Below are positions 24,331 through 37,609 of a stretch of DNA of 64,000 nt, one piece after another. Position numbers and translations under genes: made by a program. The stretch comes from Unio delphinus (taxonomy: Eukaryota; Mollusca; Bivalvia; Unionida; Unionidae): positions 15,537,001-15,601,000 of the forward strand of contig JAQISU010000081.1 in NCBI GenBank assembly GCA_029339505.1. The letters run 5' to 3'. The notes under the pieces are model-generated. The model did no database searches. It saw only the letters and a program-made list of their open reading frames with translations, and had not been told where the DNA came from. Numbering within the stretch: the stretch's first letter is position 1; every line of letters starts with the position of its first letter.

Positions 24331-25851
24331 TCATGGGCTTTGAGTAACCTTGGCACGAGTCAGATATACACACATAGTCCATGTGCCAGCCAAGAGTAAT
24401 TAACAATTACATAGCTCACCTCAATTTTTGCAAGTTTGCAAAAGCAATCATAAACATTATTATGCAGAAAATAAATTCAAATTTATCTTGTCCCCTTAAA
24501 TTCTAACTAAAAATTTGTTTGCAACAGTTTTTTTTGAAATGTTTAGAAGTGGCAATAACAAGATTTTCAAGATGGCTGCTACAGTGGCCATACTGGATGT
24601 CAGAACAGCACAATTTGTATAGGGGACCATCATAGGAAGCTTTTTCTTGAAAATTCCATTTTCATATGACCTTGTGTACTGGAGGGCAATAACATTTTCG
24701 AGCTGCAGCAGTGGTCACTCTAGTTGTCTCAAGGGGACCATATAATTTAGGACATACTATTGGGATACAGTAATGATAATAATACAATAATGCTTTATTT
24801 ATAGAAGGTTGAACTATTCTACCATGAGGCTTTCTTCACAATCTGCTCATTTACAATATAGATCATGAACACAGGCTGAAAAACAGTTTGTTTAATCTGC
24901 AGCCAAAGCAAAAGTAAAAGCATTCAAAAGTATTTAAAAATATTCAGTTTGCAAGAATTTGATTGTTTTATAATTTAAGGCAAGCTGTTCCAGACAAGAA
25001 ATCCTGAAAATGTAAAGCTCTGTAATTTAGGTTTCAAGAGATTTCCAGTTTTTCTGGGCACACTGTATAACTAGACTGCATCAGGCTAGACATGTCTTGT
25101 TGATATTGTGCAGTGCGTTTGGCTATACATGTCATCCACTTTTTTCTTGGTGTTGCAAAATCAATATAGCCAGTAAAATTAATAATCTGCATTATAAATA
25201 TTAGAGTACTCCAATGAAGCAGTGGTGTAAAACTAATTTGTTTCCAGCATTAGACAACAATGCTTAAATATGCCTTGAACTATTTTTCATGTGCTTGGCA
25301 CTGACATAATGTTTTGTTGCTGTATCTGTATTGTATGCTGGTACACCAACATTTTTAACTGCAAGAATTTTTGTATCAACATCTTCTAAAGTAAATTTAA
25401 ACATAAGCAAATTAACATTACTCAAAACTCTTAATCATTTTGGCACCTAAATATATACTGAGCTATTTGCCATGAAAGATTTCCCTAAATGAAATTTTGC
25501 ATTGTCTGCACAAGGATCTTCCTTCAGGTAAATCTGATGTCATCCCGTTATACCTGTTTGTCATAGCTGATTTGATTCACTAATGAATATCTCACTGCTA
25601 GAACTAATTTTCATATTTGGCTGCATCTGCATTATTTGCTTGTGTTGCTAAGTATGTAATCTCATTGTTCCTTATTTCTAAGGGAACATTTGAGGTCATG
25701 ACAGAAGTACTTATAAAAAATATTGCTTTGTATAGCTGCCATCCATGCATCTGAAGTCACTTGTGGCCTGAAAAGTAATAGGAGAGTAGCTGCCATCAAC
25801 CAATGTAACAATAAACTTTGACATTTGCATATAAAAAAAAAATTCATGGTA
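24331..25851. other. Caspase intron DNA with a possible LINE tail
   Basis: No gene. 'taataatacaataatgcttt' at about 24,779 looks like the reverse complement of a trinucleotide-tailed LINE 3' end, so about 24,779-25,000 may be a minus-strand LINE remnant. About 24,560-24,720 ('ttttcaagatggctgctaca') resembles 16,348-16,500 ('gttcaagatggtcaccacag') and is probably a dispersed repeat. Confidence 0.35.
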
Positions 25852-25859
25852 GTGTGAAT

Positions 25860-27024
25860 TAGAGCTGTACCGATGTCACTTTTTGCCGATTATGCCGATA
25901 CCGCGTATAGCCGATTATCAAAATTGCCGATACCGATTATGAGACCGATTATTTTATTATCATATTATGTACTCAGGTATAAGCCGACAAATTTTTATTT
26001 TTTGCAAACAGGAAAGTTTCGCGGCACAATAAATATGTTCTAATCACTATGTAAATTGAGGCAATGCTTTTGAGTTTATTGCCGACTTTCTATGAGCAAA
26101 GGTCGTCGCTTGCTTTGATGACAACAAATACTCGTTATTGCTGCGGCAACATCAGATAATTGTAAAACATTGATATAGAATTGTTTTATTTGTTTAGTAT
26201 ATGTCGGTGCTTCAAAGGTACAGTAAAACCTGTTATGACTTATGAGAGACCGCCCCTTCTGCCAGATGGTGGCTTGGTAAAACACTAACAAAAGAAATAA
26301 AAAATTTTAAAAAATCCGGAAATGATTTTCACTTACTAGTATTAAAGACAATGAGTTCGTTCACCCTCCAGGCATTATGGATTAACTGAAAGACAGACGA
26401 CGTACTCAAACCTACACTGAAACCCTTTCAAACAATTTCTCACTGGGACATAAGGACTATCGGTGTTTTTTGTGAGTTTTCATAAAGATAAAGAAAAAAC
26501 ACAAACCTCAAAATTGACTGTGTATTTATCCATCATTACTCCCTTTGATGTTAATCTTACTGGCTATTCACATGACTTTGGCACTACAATGGTGGTTAGC
26601 GGCATGTACTTTAGTCTGGTTTACTGCAGTTTACAAATGTTACCGAACGCTGGAGTTGAAAATTTCGCACAACTGGCAGCAAGATAAATTCTTTTTAAAT
26701 ACTTTGTTAGAGCAATCTCTTTGTTACAAAAGATTAATTGATGGTTCGATGTGTTTATCTCGATATATGGTTATTCGACTATACAGTAGTGTTAGTCAAT
26801 GAGCAACTTGTTTGCACACTGCATTTATCCCGAGCTCTAGTGTTACAAAGGATTAAGTCAGTCAGTCAAAACGCGACTGTATATACAACTTTTATCAGGA
26901 AAAATTGGTTATTTAAAAAAATTATTTGCATCGGCACCGATTATTTTTGCCGATACCCGATTATACCGATTGTGCTAATAATCGGCCCGATTACGCGTAC
27001 GAGCGATTAATCGGTACAGCTCTA
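25860..27024. mobile_element. Non-autonomous hAT-like element with exact 8-bp target duplication
   Basis: Inverted ends TAGAGCTGTACCGAT (25,860) and ATCGGTACAGCTCTA (ending 27,024). The flanking 8-mer GTGTGAAT is identical at 25,852-25,859 and 27,025-27,032. An 8-bp duplication and TAGxG-type ends point to hAT. Subterminal DNA is rich in 'gccgatta' in both orientations. I see no transposase motifs in the 1.1-kb interior. Confidence 0.85.
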
Positions 27025-27288
27025 GTGTGAATTAATTTATTTGTTTATGCCCAAAAATCTTAAGCAGTAGGTGGCTTTGGCACAACAAAACTACCCAGAA
27101 ATGTTTCATCAATATATTTTGTTTGTCACTTCAATCAGCATCATTAACTGGCATTACCAAATTTGCAATCTTTTTATGTCCTATATTAATGCCCAATCTC
27201 ACCTATCATAATTCTGTCAGGCAGCTGCAGCAGCACACTTTGTGCATAAAGCAATAACTGGTTGCTAATGATTACTGATGGCAGCAGG

Positions 27289-27570
27289 GACCACTCTGGT
27301 GGTCTAAATGGTTTGAATGCTTGCTTTAAATGATGAAGGTCATGGGTTCAAACCCTAGCAGAGTCATACGAAACATTATAAAAATGGTACTAACAGCTGC
27401 CTTGCTTGGCACTCAGCATCAAGAGGATAGTGTTAGGACTGGTTGGCATGGTGTTGGATTGTATGGGACATAATGCTATATATCTGCATCATGATTCCCT
27501 ATTATTAGACATGACTATAAAATACCATGTTGCAGACATTGTAGCGATATGACTGGAAAATTCTTTAAGC
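27289..27570 (+). mobile_element. SINE family B copy 3 (with tRNA-like head)
   Basis: The head contains 'ggtggtctaaatggttt' (A-box region) and 'gggttcaaaccct' (a good B box). The body 'aaaatggtactaacagctgc' and the tail 'gacattgtagcgatatgact' match the copies at 17,290 and 8,055. It is the best copy of this family here. Confidence 0.75.
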
Positions 27571-27699
27571 TTGTTAAAAATCCAAATTACACACACTGAT
27601 GCCAGCAGAAAGTTCATGCCCTAGAGAAAAATTTATAGTTCACTTTCATCAATATATTCTTTATTAGATGCACCTGTGCTATCTGTAGGCATCTGGTAT

Positions 27700-30600
27700 A
27701 AGGGGCATTAATGGGGGATGGTAGCACTTCTAGTGGTAGTAGCAGTTGTACTTAGTGAAAACTAGTCCACTTATGGTCCCCACTTGGCACTCTGCTCTCA
27801 TTTGTGACTTCAAGAAGATGAGGCATGCGTGCGGCCACTCCATGGGCAATGGCTTCGACTGACCAGTTAAACCAGGTTGAGGGTAACCGATGTGTCTCCA
27901 AACCCTCGGTGAGTTCAGGATTGTCACTCATTGCATGTGAAGACTGGACCCGATGGACTGTGTGGAGGAACCACCAGCTTGTCAACGAGCAGAAAGGCAG
28001 ACTAGCAAAGCATTGTGGAGCGCTAAGACCATTACAAATTATGTAGGACATCTTGGTCATCCACTGCATCCAGTCCCCATTCCAGACATCCTATGTTTTG
28101 CCACTGGAGAAAGTAGGGCCTTGACGACAGAGTGAGGCTGATGCAGCGTAACTTTTCCTCACTTTAATCCAATTCATGTGCAAGTCATTCATGTCATTGT
28201 GATCATTCATGCCAAAATTCTGTTACAACCAGTGAGCTGCGACACAGCAGGTGTGGATGCACAGGCAGCCATAAGGGCAGACCTGCATGCAGGCAGCTCA
28301 GGCCATAAGGTCATTTTCTATTTACCTGTTACAGGAGAAATGGATCTTGGCAGTCTTCTGAGCAACTAACCAGACCTCTTTAGGATAGTGCTGCTTACCT
28401 CATAGCCTGAGTAAGGGGCTACAAAAGGTGCCCTGAAAATAGCCTGCTTCAACTACCCATACCACCTTACCATGGCTGGAAGGAATCCCATTCTTGCAGT
28501 CGAAACACAAAGAAAACCTAAAAGGTTCCACTCACTCTTGGTGTGTGAAACAACCACACTCTACTGGATTGTGCTGAGGCTGACAGACCTGAGAGAAGAA
28601 CTGCCCTGATTGCAAAAAAACTTTCACATTACAGGATAGAGATAGCAGCCCGGAGTAAAACTCACTTTGCCAATGATGGCCAGTTGACTGATGCTAGATA
28701 CACCTTTTTCTAGAGTGGACATGGAAGCTACCTTAACATGGAAAAAAACAAGCTAAACTCATTAGAGTTTATGCACCAACCATGACCAACTTGGGGGAAA
28801 CCAAAGACAATTTCAAAACAGGATCTGCAATCTCTGATTGCTTCAGTACCAAGCCAGACAAGCTGCACATTCTTGATGATTTTAATGCCTGAGTTGGCGC
28901 GGAGCACATCTTGTGTAAGGGTTTTATTGGTAGACATGGTATTGGCAACAGCAACAGCAATGGGCATTTGCTCCTGAGAATGTGCACAACATATGATTTC
29001 CTAATCACAAAAACTGTCTTCTATCTGTTGAACCTTAATAAAACTTGGATGCACCCATGATCTAAGCATTGGCATCTGGTCAACTACATGTACATCTTAG
29101 TCTATGGGAAAGACAGGCAGGATGCCCGGGTGACTAAGGTTATGTGTGATGCTGCATGCTGGATAGACCACAGGCTAAAAGATTTCCATGATGAATCTTA
29201 GAATTCAACCTCCAAAACATCAACAGTGAATTAAAGTCCCAAGCTGAAAGTCTGCAACACTGAGCAAGCTCTGTCTAAAGCTCTAACACACCAACTGGAA
29301 ACCACAGATTTGGATATCAATGGCACAGAGAAATGCTGGGTGGCCTTCAAACACCTCTACTGCATCTGTACTCATTGGCATCACTGCGTAAAACCACCAA
29401 GCCTAGTTTGACAAGAACTATGAAGAAATTCAGTCCTTGTTAGAGAAGCATTGTTTCCATCATGCATACAACATTAACCCCAAATCTGTTGCAAAGAAAG
29501 ATGCATTAAGCAGAGTCTGCCAAGCTGTGCAGAAGAAACTGAGCAAGATGCAACTGCGCAAGATGCAAGACAAATGGCTGAGCCAAAAAGTTGATGAGAT
29601 ACAGTTTTTTGCCAACAGACAAGACATGAAGAAGTTCATGATGATTATAGCCAAGTTAAAGCAGGTACAGCTCCACTCATGAGCACAGATGGCAACACTC
29701 TTATAACTGAGAAGAAGACATTGGATTGCTGGGCAGAACACTCTGATGGTGTCCACAACAGACCCTCTTCCATCAATAATAAATCGATCAACCATCTATT
29801 ACAGGTGGATATCAACGAGAGATTGGCTGACCCTCCAACTGTGCTGGAAACTCACAAGGCCATTGAGATCCTGTCTAGTGGAAAATCTCCAGATGAAAGC
29901 AGACTCCATCCCAGCTGAGATCTACAAGTCTGGTGGACCTAAGCTAGTGGAAAGGCTAACAGATATCTGTGGGATGTAAAAGCAGAAATGCATACCCCAG
30001 GAATTCAAAGATTCATCCATCATCCACATTTGCAAATGCAAAGGCAATCACCAATCCTGTGACAACCAAAGAAGAATCGTTCTACTCTGCATCGTTGGCA
30101 AGATCCTTGCCAGGCTACTGCTCACAGACTCACAGAGCACCTTGATCATGGTCTACTGCCAGAAAGTCAGTGTAGATTCAGAAAGGAGACAGAAAAGTGT
30201 CTTGAACAAAATGTCCAGCTATACACCACCTTTGTGGACCTGACTATGGCATTTGACACTGTCAGCCTCTGGAATATCATGGCCACACTTGTATGTCCAG
30301 ATGTCTTCATGGAAATGGTGAGGCTTTTCATGATGGCCTGCTTGCCTAAGTCCAGGACCTGGGTAAATGTTTTGATTCTTTGCAGTCAAGAATGGTGTGA
30401 AACAAGGATGTGTTTTTGTCCCTACTCTCTTCAGCCTCATGTTCTCCACAATGTTGATGGATGCTTTCAAGAATAGTGATGTGGGAGTAGGTCTCTGATA
30501 CCATCTGCATAGGAAGTTTTTCAACCTGAAGAGGTTTCAAACCAAATCCAAGCTGAGAACATTCACAACCACCTGTTTGCAGATGACTGTGCACTCAACT

Positions 30601-31420
30601 CCAGCACAGAGGCGTGCAACTTTGGACTCACCATCTCTACCAGTAACACAGAGATTCTGTATCAGCCAGCTCCTTGAGAAGATTTCCTGGAACCATCCAT
30701 CACTGTCAATAGCCAAAAGCTAACAAATGTAGGCAGGTTCACATACCATGACAGCACCCTCTCACAAGCAGTCTATATAGATGATGAGGTCAACATCAGG
30801 ATTGCCAAAGCCAGTGCAGCATTTGACAGACTCCGCTCAAATGTCTGGGACAGGAGAGGCATCAGACTTGCCACCAAACTCAAAGTCTATGCAGTGGTTG
30901 TTCTATTTTCTATGATTTAAGCCATGGACTGTGTATAGTTGCCATATTAAGAAACTGAACCACTCTCATATAAGCTTCCTAAGAAAACTAATGAAAATTA
31001 GATGGCAGGACAAGGTAAAGGAGAAGTGATCACTCAGGCTTGCATGATAAGCATCCACACCATGGTGTGCAAGGCAATCTTCTATGGGAAAAGAGATACA
31101 AGGACACTCTCAAGGCCTCTCTAAAGAACATAGGTATTGACCCTGACAGGTAGGAAGACTGCCGCTGCTGTCTGATCTGTTTGGCGCAGTCCTATTAATA
31201 CTGGTGTGACAGCCATTGAGCAGAAATCTTCAGCTGAGAAACACGATCTGTGCAAATCCAGGAAAAGCAGTTCCACAACTCACAGTCAGCAACACTTATA
31301 TCCATGTCCCCACTGCAACATACTCTTCTGGGCCCAGATCGGACTGATCGACCATCTCCAGACCCACCCCAGTGAATCAACAACATTGAATGGTCCTTAT
31401 CGACACTGATGGACAAATAT
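27700..31420 (+). mobile_element. LINE with EN, RT and C-terminal C2H2 finger, decayed
   Basis: Plus-strand non-LTR retrotransposon in broken frames. A probable 5' UTR runs from about 27,700. The endonuclease starts near 28,570 (DRPERRTALIAK, TFFWSGHG) and continues with DFLITKTVF and MHP.SKHWHLVNY near 29,050. RT motifs follow: FVDLTMAFDTVS (30,232), a QEWCETRMCF remnant (30,386) and FADDCALNS (30,577). The polyprotein ends with a C2H2 finger CPHCNILFWAQIGLIDHL (31,306-31,360) and stops at 31,409. The AFDT and FADD motifs identify the RT. The terminal zinc finger marks a particular group of invertebrate LINEs whose clade name I will not force. Multiple stops show it is inactive. It lies in a caspase intron, antisense to the gene. 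Confidence 0.8.
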
Positions 31421-31429
31421 AATCATCAG

Positions 31430-33382
31430 GCATGGTCATATTTCTTATTTTCTGAGTTGATATATTAATTGGTCTTGTTATAGTGTTGTCCTTGCATAGC
31501 ATAGACTTGGCTAAAATTAAGCAGTGCTAATATGAAGCCATGGGCAGTAACCATTTGATGTTTTATGCTGAAGACATTCCAGTTATATATTGCTGTGGCT
31601 TTGATGAATTTTAATAGCCATTTGCTGATATCAGTATTTTATTTAAAAATTCCAATTGTCTGAGACAAGTAGCAAAATATAAGACTGAGATCATACACAA
31701 ACACGTACAAACAAATCGGCAAAGAAGTATTTCAGCATGAAATAGCAGGAAAATTATTTAAGCCAACAATAGAACAGCAGCAACATCACATGATATCAAG
31801 CAATATTTGTGTATCAAAGCTTTGGAACTTCAGCTGCAAGCAGCAAAAGAGGATGCTGTAAAACAACTTTCTGAGGCTAATGTACTAGGAAAGATGTCCA
31901 GAAAAAGAAAAGAATTGTTATGACAGTATGAGATGAGGTTTCAGACCTATCAGAATATGTGTGATTAATAAAATGACTGCTACTAAGAAAAGAAATAGAC
32001 ATAAAAATGAAGTTCAAAAGAAAATGGGGAAAAAGATAACATGAAATTCTGAGATTATATCCATCTGAAAAAAGAAAAGAGCTAAATCAGGCTCTTAAGC
32101 AACAAGCAAAAAAAGAGAGAGATGGAGAAGAAATACAAGATTAAGACTGCTGAAATGATGTAATATACCTCTGCATGGAGAAACTCTACCACCAAAAGTG
32201 GCATTGTCAAGAACAGCAGTATTTGAAAAATTGTTTATGTGGAGTCCACTAAAAATACCACTAATGTCTTATGATTCCCATTCTGGCCAAAAACACATAC
32301 ACCAATATGGAAATAACAATGAAACAATAGAGAAATGAATAAAAAATGAACAAACAAAAATTAACAACAACAATTTTACAGTAGCATGCAGCTTACCAAT
32401 AGTTATCACTCAATAATTGCTCTGAGATCATACTAATTTCTGCTGTAATCTGAAATTTACAATTATGGTAATTTATGGAAAGCATCAATAAATTCTGCCA
32501 ATGATGCAAGAAATTTGCTGACCCTGGCAAGCACAACATGATCAATATATTAGGCTAAATAAAAACAAGATTGATCTAACTAGGTCACATTGGCGATAAT
32601 ATACTTACTGTGCCAGACATGTACAAAACTTACAGCTTGTTACAGAGTTAATTTACAATAAATAACAGCCTCCAAGATCTGCTAGGATTCTGCAACAAGC
32701 CAGTGCATATGATGGTGAATTTCCTGTCAACATCATTGACATAAACAGCTTGCTCATCAATTGTTCTCCTGCTAAAGGATCATATGATGTGCGAGGTGAT
32801 CTCAGCCATGTTAATTACAGACTCTGTCCTAATATGTTGCCGTATTGCTGATAAAAATAAAGTCCTCGCCACCAAATATAAGCATCTAAGAAATTGCAAT
32901 CTCAATTACAGACAAACCTGGAACAAAATGCTCATCAACAGCTGTGTGGCAGGAAAGAAAATCATGGGATTTTTTTTGTCTATACCTGCTTACGTTTAAG
33001 CAGTTAAAGAAATAACCACTGCAAAAGAATCAGTCTGCATGAAGACTAGCACACAGCTGAAAGAATACTGTCCATGCAGTACATGGGCACTATGCCAATT
33101 ATCACCTGTTAAATATTATGGTGGGATCAGGTTTAAATATAATATTTTGTGTGACCTGGTTGTATACAAATCCTGCTGAGATTTATCCTGGAGTTTATTC
33201 AATGTGGTTCAACACCAATTAAAAACCAGACCATCAAGAGCATCAGCAACGATCTGCCTACTGCCAGCACAATCTTGAATTTAATTTTGATAAGCAATGG
33301 CAACAGGAGCAGTTTGATAACAAGTTGTTAGTGTTTTTCAGGTTTAATGTTGTTAGTGTTTTTAGGTTTTAATGTTGTTAGT
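31430..33382. other. Degenerate region, faint protein-like remnants
   Basis: No intact gene. On the plus strand, fragments such as LQLQAAKEDAVKQLSEANV (near 31,831) and INSLLINCSPAKGSYDV (near 32,742) look like decayed coding sequence rather than random AT-rich DNA. They may belong to an old, unidentified mobile element. I could not assign them. Confidence 0.3.
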
Positions 33383-33632
33383 GTTTTTAGGGTTTAATGC
33401 CATTTTTTAGCACATGATATGCTATAACATGGTGGCAAGTATAAATGGTGGAGGAAGAACCCAGGAAAACCCCTGGAAAGAATCACTGACCCACGAGAAG
33501 CTACTGGCAAGCTTTCTCACATAACCACATAGGCTGAATCTGAGACTTGAACCCACACAGACAGAGGTGAGACGACAGTGATCTATAACATAGAGTACTT
33601 TAGACCACTCGGCCACTTGAGGCCCCTGATAC
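33383..33632 (-). mobile_element. tRNA-derived SINE, family A copy 4
   Basis: Full-length minus-strand copy: 'ggtttaatgccattttttag' at its 3' end and 'actcggccacttga' in the tRNA-like head. Immediately upstream a short piece 'gttgttagtgtttttaggtt' is present three times (33,325-33,395), perhaps a local slippage at the SINE tail. Confidence 0.75.
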
Positions 33633-33909
33633 CACAATGATTGATCGTGCAAGACAACAAGTATGTTTTGGTACAAGAATGCAGACAGCATAGAATTTCC
33701 AACAACTATAGACATAATTGCCATGGCATCGAGTTGCTAATGCTGATTCTGTTATATGACAGATTTTAAGAAGTCATGCTGCATCTGGGCATGTTAGGTT
33801 CAATGAAGATACAGTGATGATTACAATGAATGTTGACTGAAAGTTACATCTTCGCTTTAGAAATGTCAAGCTAACTGATCTTGTTGTATATATGCATCAT
33901 GCTGATGGC

Positions 33910-34371
33910 TAGGGCATAACCTATTAGCATTTTTCTACTGATTTCCGATTCCGGGCATGAAATTTTTCCGATTCCGGATATGATTCAATTAATCGGAAAT
34001 GCTAAATCCGTATTTTTTTTCTAAAAAATTTCATCTTCCGTTTCCGGGTTTCTGGTATCTGGTTTTGCTATCTAGCATGTTACTTAGTACTTTACCATAT
34101 CCGGCTTCATTTCCGGTTTTCACCCGCTGGTTCAAATAGATTGTCTCACAGCGTGGTTGTGTTGACCATATTGGACTTTTCTGACTTCTTATTTAACTTT
34201 ATTAACGCACTATCGAATGACATGCAGTGTTAGACACAGTGCTTTAGAAATTCAACTTTATTATTTTTATTATCCGAATCAGTCGTTCCTGCCTTGTCCG
34301 ACTCCGATTAATCGGAAGTTCATACTATCCAGTGGAATCCGATTTCCGGATCAAAAGTCGGTTATGCCCTA
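33910..34371 (-). mobile_element. hAT MITE, internal-deletion derivative of hAT family 1
   Basis: 462 bp with ends TAGGGCATAACC and GGTTATGCCCTA and an exact 8-bp target duplication CTGATGGC (33,902-33,909 and 34,372-34,379). The left half matches the right end of the element at 10,706-14,279 inverted ('tttccgattccgg') and the right half matches its left end inverted ('caaaagtcggttatgccct'). It is therefore the same element with the transposase removed. Confidence 0.9.
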
Positions 34372-34379
34372 CTGATGGC

Positions 34380-35042
34380 ATTGCCGATTCCCAATTTTTA
34401 TTCTTAAAAAAATTCTCTTTCTGAATGCCAAAGGTAACATCTTCTATACACTACAATTGGATAAACATTTGTCAAGTTTGAGCAAGAAACTTAATTATAG
34501 CTACATGGTCTGAATGCAAACTACTTCAACATTATTTTATAGCATTTCAGACTGTGCACTGAGATGCAGATGCCATCACAACAGCAGTCAATTCTGATGG
34601 CACAAAATATTGAATCTGGCATGTCCATCAAACTTAACAACAGCCAACTGTGTCAAGTAAAACACATTCTTGCACTAACAAAAAGACAGCATGCTAAATT
34701 AAGGCTTAACTTTGAAATTATCAGCAAACAAATATATTATATGGAGGATGCATTTCTAGCAATTCTTTCTTGTACCCCTCCTTGTGGTGTGGGGTCCAAC
34801 AATCTCGTCTGCACTTGGATTGCTTGGAATTTGACTTTGTATACTCTGTCAAACAAAGTCAAAGCATATAATTTAACTGCAATAATTAATGCATGTTTGG
34901 TCCAAAATAGTGCTAATAAATGCTTCCATCCTACATGGAAGTTTGGATTTCACCTAAGAAATTCCTAGCAAGACAATTGTACTGTACCAAGTATTACTGA
35001 GGATATGAAATCAAGGACTCGAGAAATACTCCTAACCCTCAC
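34380..35042. other. Caspase intron DNA; one open frame of doubtful meaning
   Basis: An open frame at 34,564-34,968 (134 codons, plus strand) has no recognised motif and no matching promoter or splice context. I regard it as unsupported. Confidence 0.4.
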
Positions 35043-35211
35043 CTTCATCCTTGTATGCTTCTGCAGATTCCTGTGTTGGAAATGAATCAACGCGGAGGTC
35101 AGCAAGTTTCTCAGACACCTCACTCTGATTACAATCAGACTTCAACTCATATTCCACCATAAATTTATGGCCTATATCTACTTTGTTATTACCAAATGAT
35201 GACCTGCAGGC
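35043..35211 (-). CDS. Caspase, catalytic cysteine exon
   Basis: A 169-bp exon between an acceptor ('gaatttttttcag') at 35,211 and a donor (GTGAGG) after 35,043. It starts in phase 0 with ACRSSFGNN, so that joined to the preceding exon ending in FFIQ it forms the caspase active-site loop. The usual pentapeptide QAC-x-G has Ser in place of the final Gly. The rest is the end of the large subunit (KVDIGHKFMVEYELKSDC) and a charged linker. It ends in phase 1, in register with 22,927. Catalytic Cys is retained, so activity is possible, but the Gly to Ser change is unusual. Flanking introns are 9.5 kb and 12.1 kb. Confidence 0.85.
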
Positions 35212-36730
35212 CTGAAAAAAATTCAGTAAGTTTTCAATAATCATATATTGTATTCTTGATGTCTCTCTAATTTTACTTTATTTTTCAAAACTGAAATTTC
35301 GTTACAGTTTACTTTTAGTCTGAAAGCCACTCAGATGACTTCAATAAGAGCAAAAAATGATAAAAATGTAATTGACAGTTATATCCTTCACTCAAAACCA
35401 GTTAACTAATGAGATCACAACCACCCTCTTCGAAGAAACTAAAAAATAAAAGGAAAACTTTTTATGAATTATGTACCCCACTGATGCAAAGTGACCATTT
35501 TGGGAATGACATTACTGCCGTGATAATGTTATCACTGACCAACCATTGGGGATAGAATATTGGTTCATCAAGGCCAGTATAAATGTCCTTTATGTATCAA
35601 TTATGAACATACAAATTGTGCAAGTAAACTTTTTAAAAAGTTAATAAATTTATCGTGAATCAGAAGGTATTCTTAAGGTGGCAGGGAAGAAAAAGCAAAA
35701 TTGCATATTTTACTGTAATTGGAACTAGTAATGTAGTAGTTTCTCTGATATTCAGGTCATTTGCAAAGTCTATTCCAGAAGTGAAAATTTAAGGGGAAAA
35801 TTTTCTACTCCATATGATAAATAGGGGGTAATTGTGAATTACACTAAAAACTATTATGAGCGACCTTTGCTATGAGTGACCACTTGTCATTTCCAGCCAC
35901 GTGCTGAACACGACCAGCAACCATGATGTGTTGGTAACATAAGCATTTCAACACTGCTATGAACAATCACATCACAAAAACAAGAATAAACTCCAATGAC
36001 CTTTACTTAATCCCTCACTGAACAATAACCGCTCTTACTGTTCCCCCATCCCAAAAAATAAAAAAAGTCCATGAACCAGGCTGATGTACATGTCATGAAT
36101 TGCCATTGTAGTGCCAAAATTGATATAGTGGTCGTGTATGTTGTTTGTCTTTATATAGTTAATCTTATTGCATGGGGGTGAATGAGGTCATTGTAAAATA
36201 AACTAGCAAGAGACATCTGTTTGTGGGATTCGATTGATAGTGTTCAAGACTTGTGATGTCTGTTCTGATTTCATGCATAATAACAGAAGTACATGTATAC
36301 CTTTACTGTCATATAAGTTTGCTTTTAGATGAATGTATAACATATTTTAGCAAGAACTATTAATAAAGAACAGAACAGAGTGATTATGGTTATTTTTCTA
36401 TATATTGTACTGAAACTGGTCCCAGGAAACTGGTCTTTTTGTACAAACCTACTATGAGACCACCTATCTTGAGAGACCAGCTTGTTTTGCAGACACGGAG
36501 GTCTCTCCAAACAGGTTTTACTGTATAGGAGAAATTTAATGAAATAAATATTGGGGTTGAAAGATAAGTTGCATTTTTCTTGCATTTCATTTTTTAAAAA
36601 CAAATATGCTATTTTTGAGAAATCAGCAAGAATGTTACAATTGTGGTTCCTAGAATAGATTCTGCATTTCTGAGTGGAAATTAACTTATAAATAAATATT
36701 ACATAAACTGGTGTTATGTTCAAATTGTAA
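35212..36730. other. Caspase intron DNA with mariner-MITE-like remnants
   Basis: No gene. About 36,400-36,526 ends in 'aaacaggttttactgta' and contains 'gagaccacctatcttgagag', resembling the MITE at 43,629-43,806. About 35,845-36,030 ('atgagcgacctttgct') may be an older relative. Confidence 0.4.
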
Positions 36731-36734
36731 TTAA

Positions 36735-37400
36735 ATCTTACTATACTGCTACAAAGAACCTGACATACTGATTGTATTGCTACAAAGAACCTGACATACT
36801 GATTGTATTGCTACAAAAAACCTGACATACTGATTGTATTGCTACAAAAAACCTGACATACTGATTGTATTGCTACAAAGAACCTGACATACTGATTGTA
36901 TTGCTACAAAGAACCTGACATACTGATTGTATTGCTACAAAGAACCTGACATACTGATTGTATTGCTACAAAGAACCTGACATACTGATTGTATTGCTAC
37001 AAAAAACCTGACATACTGATTGTATTGCTACAAAAAACCTGACATACTGATTGTATTGCTACAAAGAACCTGACATACTGATTGTATTGCTACAAAGAAC
37101 CTGACATACTGATTGTATTGCTACAAAGAACCTGACATACTGATTGTATTGCTACAAAAAACCTGACATACTGATTGTATTGCTACAAAAAACCTGACAT
37201 ACTGATTGTATTGCTACAAAGAACCTGACATACTGATTGTATTGCTACAAAAAACCTGACATACTGATTGTATTGTTACAAAGAACCTGACATACTGATT
37301 GTATTGCTACAAAGAACCTGACATACTGATTGTATTGCTACAAAGAACCTGACATACTGATTGTATTGCTACAAAAAACCTGACATACTGATTGTATTGC
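36735..37400. repeat. 31-bp satellite, left block (about 21 copies)
   Basis: Unit 'attgctacaaagaacctgac' plus 'atactgattgt', 31 bp, with a common aaagaa/aaaaaa variant. Copies are nearly identical. The array is interrupted at 37,401 by an hAT element and resumes at 41,324. Confidence 0.95.
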
Positions 37401-37558
37401 TAGTGATGGGAATCGGTTAGAAGTTCATAATCGATCATCGGTTGCACACAACTTACTGATAATCGATTATAATCGGTTGCTAACTTTCTACAAGTAAGTT
37501 TTAATTTTTGTTGTTACAGAGTTATATCTTTGTTCAAAAGTTTAAAATGTATAGGAGT

Positions 37559-37561
<3 letters not shown>

Positions 37562-37609
<48 letters not shown>
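37562..37609. repeat. (CT)n(AT)n microsatellite
   Basis: About 18 CT units followed by AT units inside hAT family 2, near its left end. Confidence 0.9.

Noticed and set aside
34564..34968. 134-codon plus-strand frame as a gene
   Set aside because: No motif, no splice or promoter context, low-complexity composition.
35032..35042. Caspase ending at the stop at 35,032
   Set aside because: A consensus GTGAGG donor at 35,042 and a phase-matched exon at 22,927 carrying the p10 start explain the reading better.
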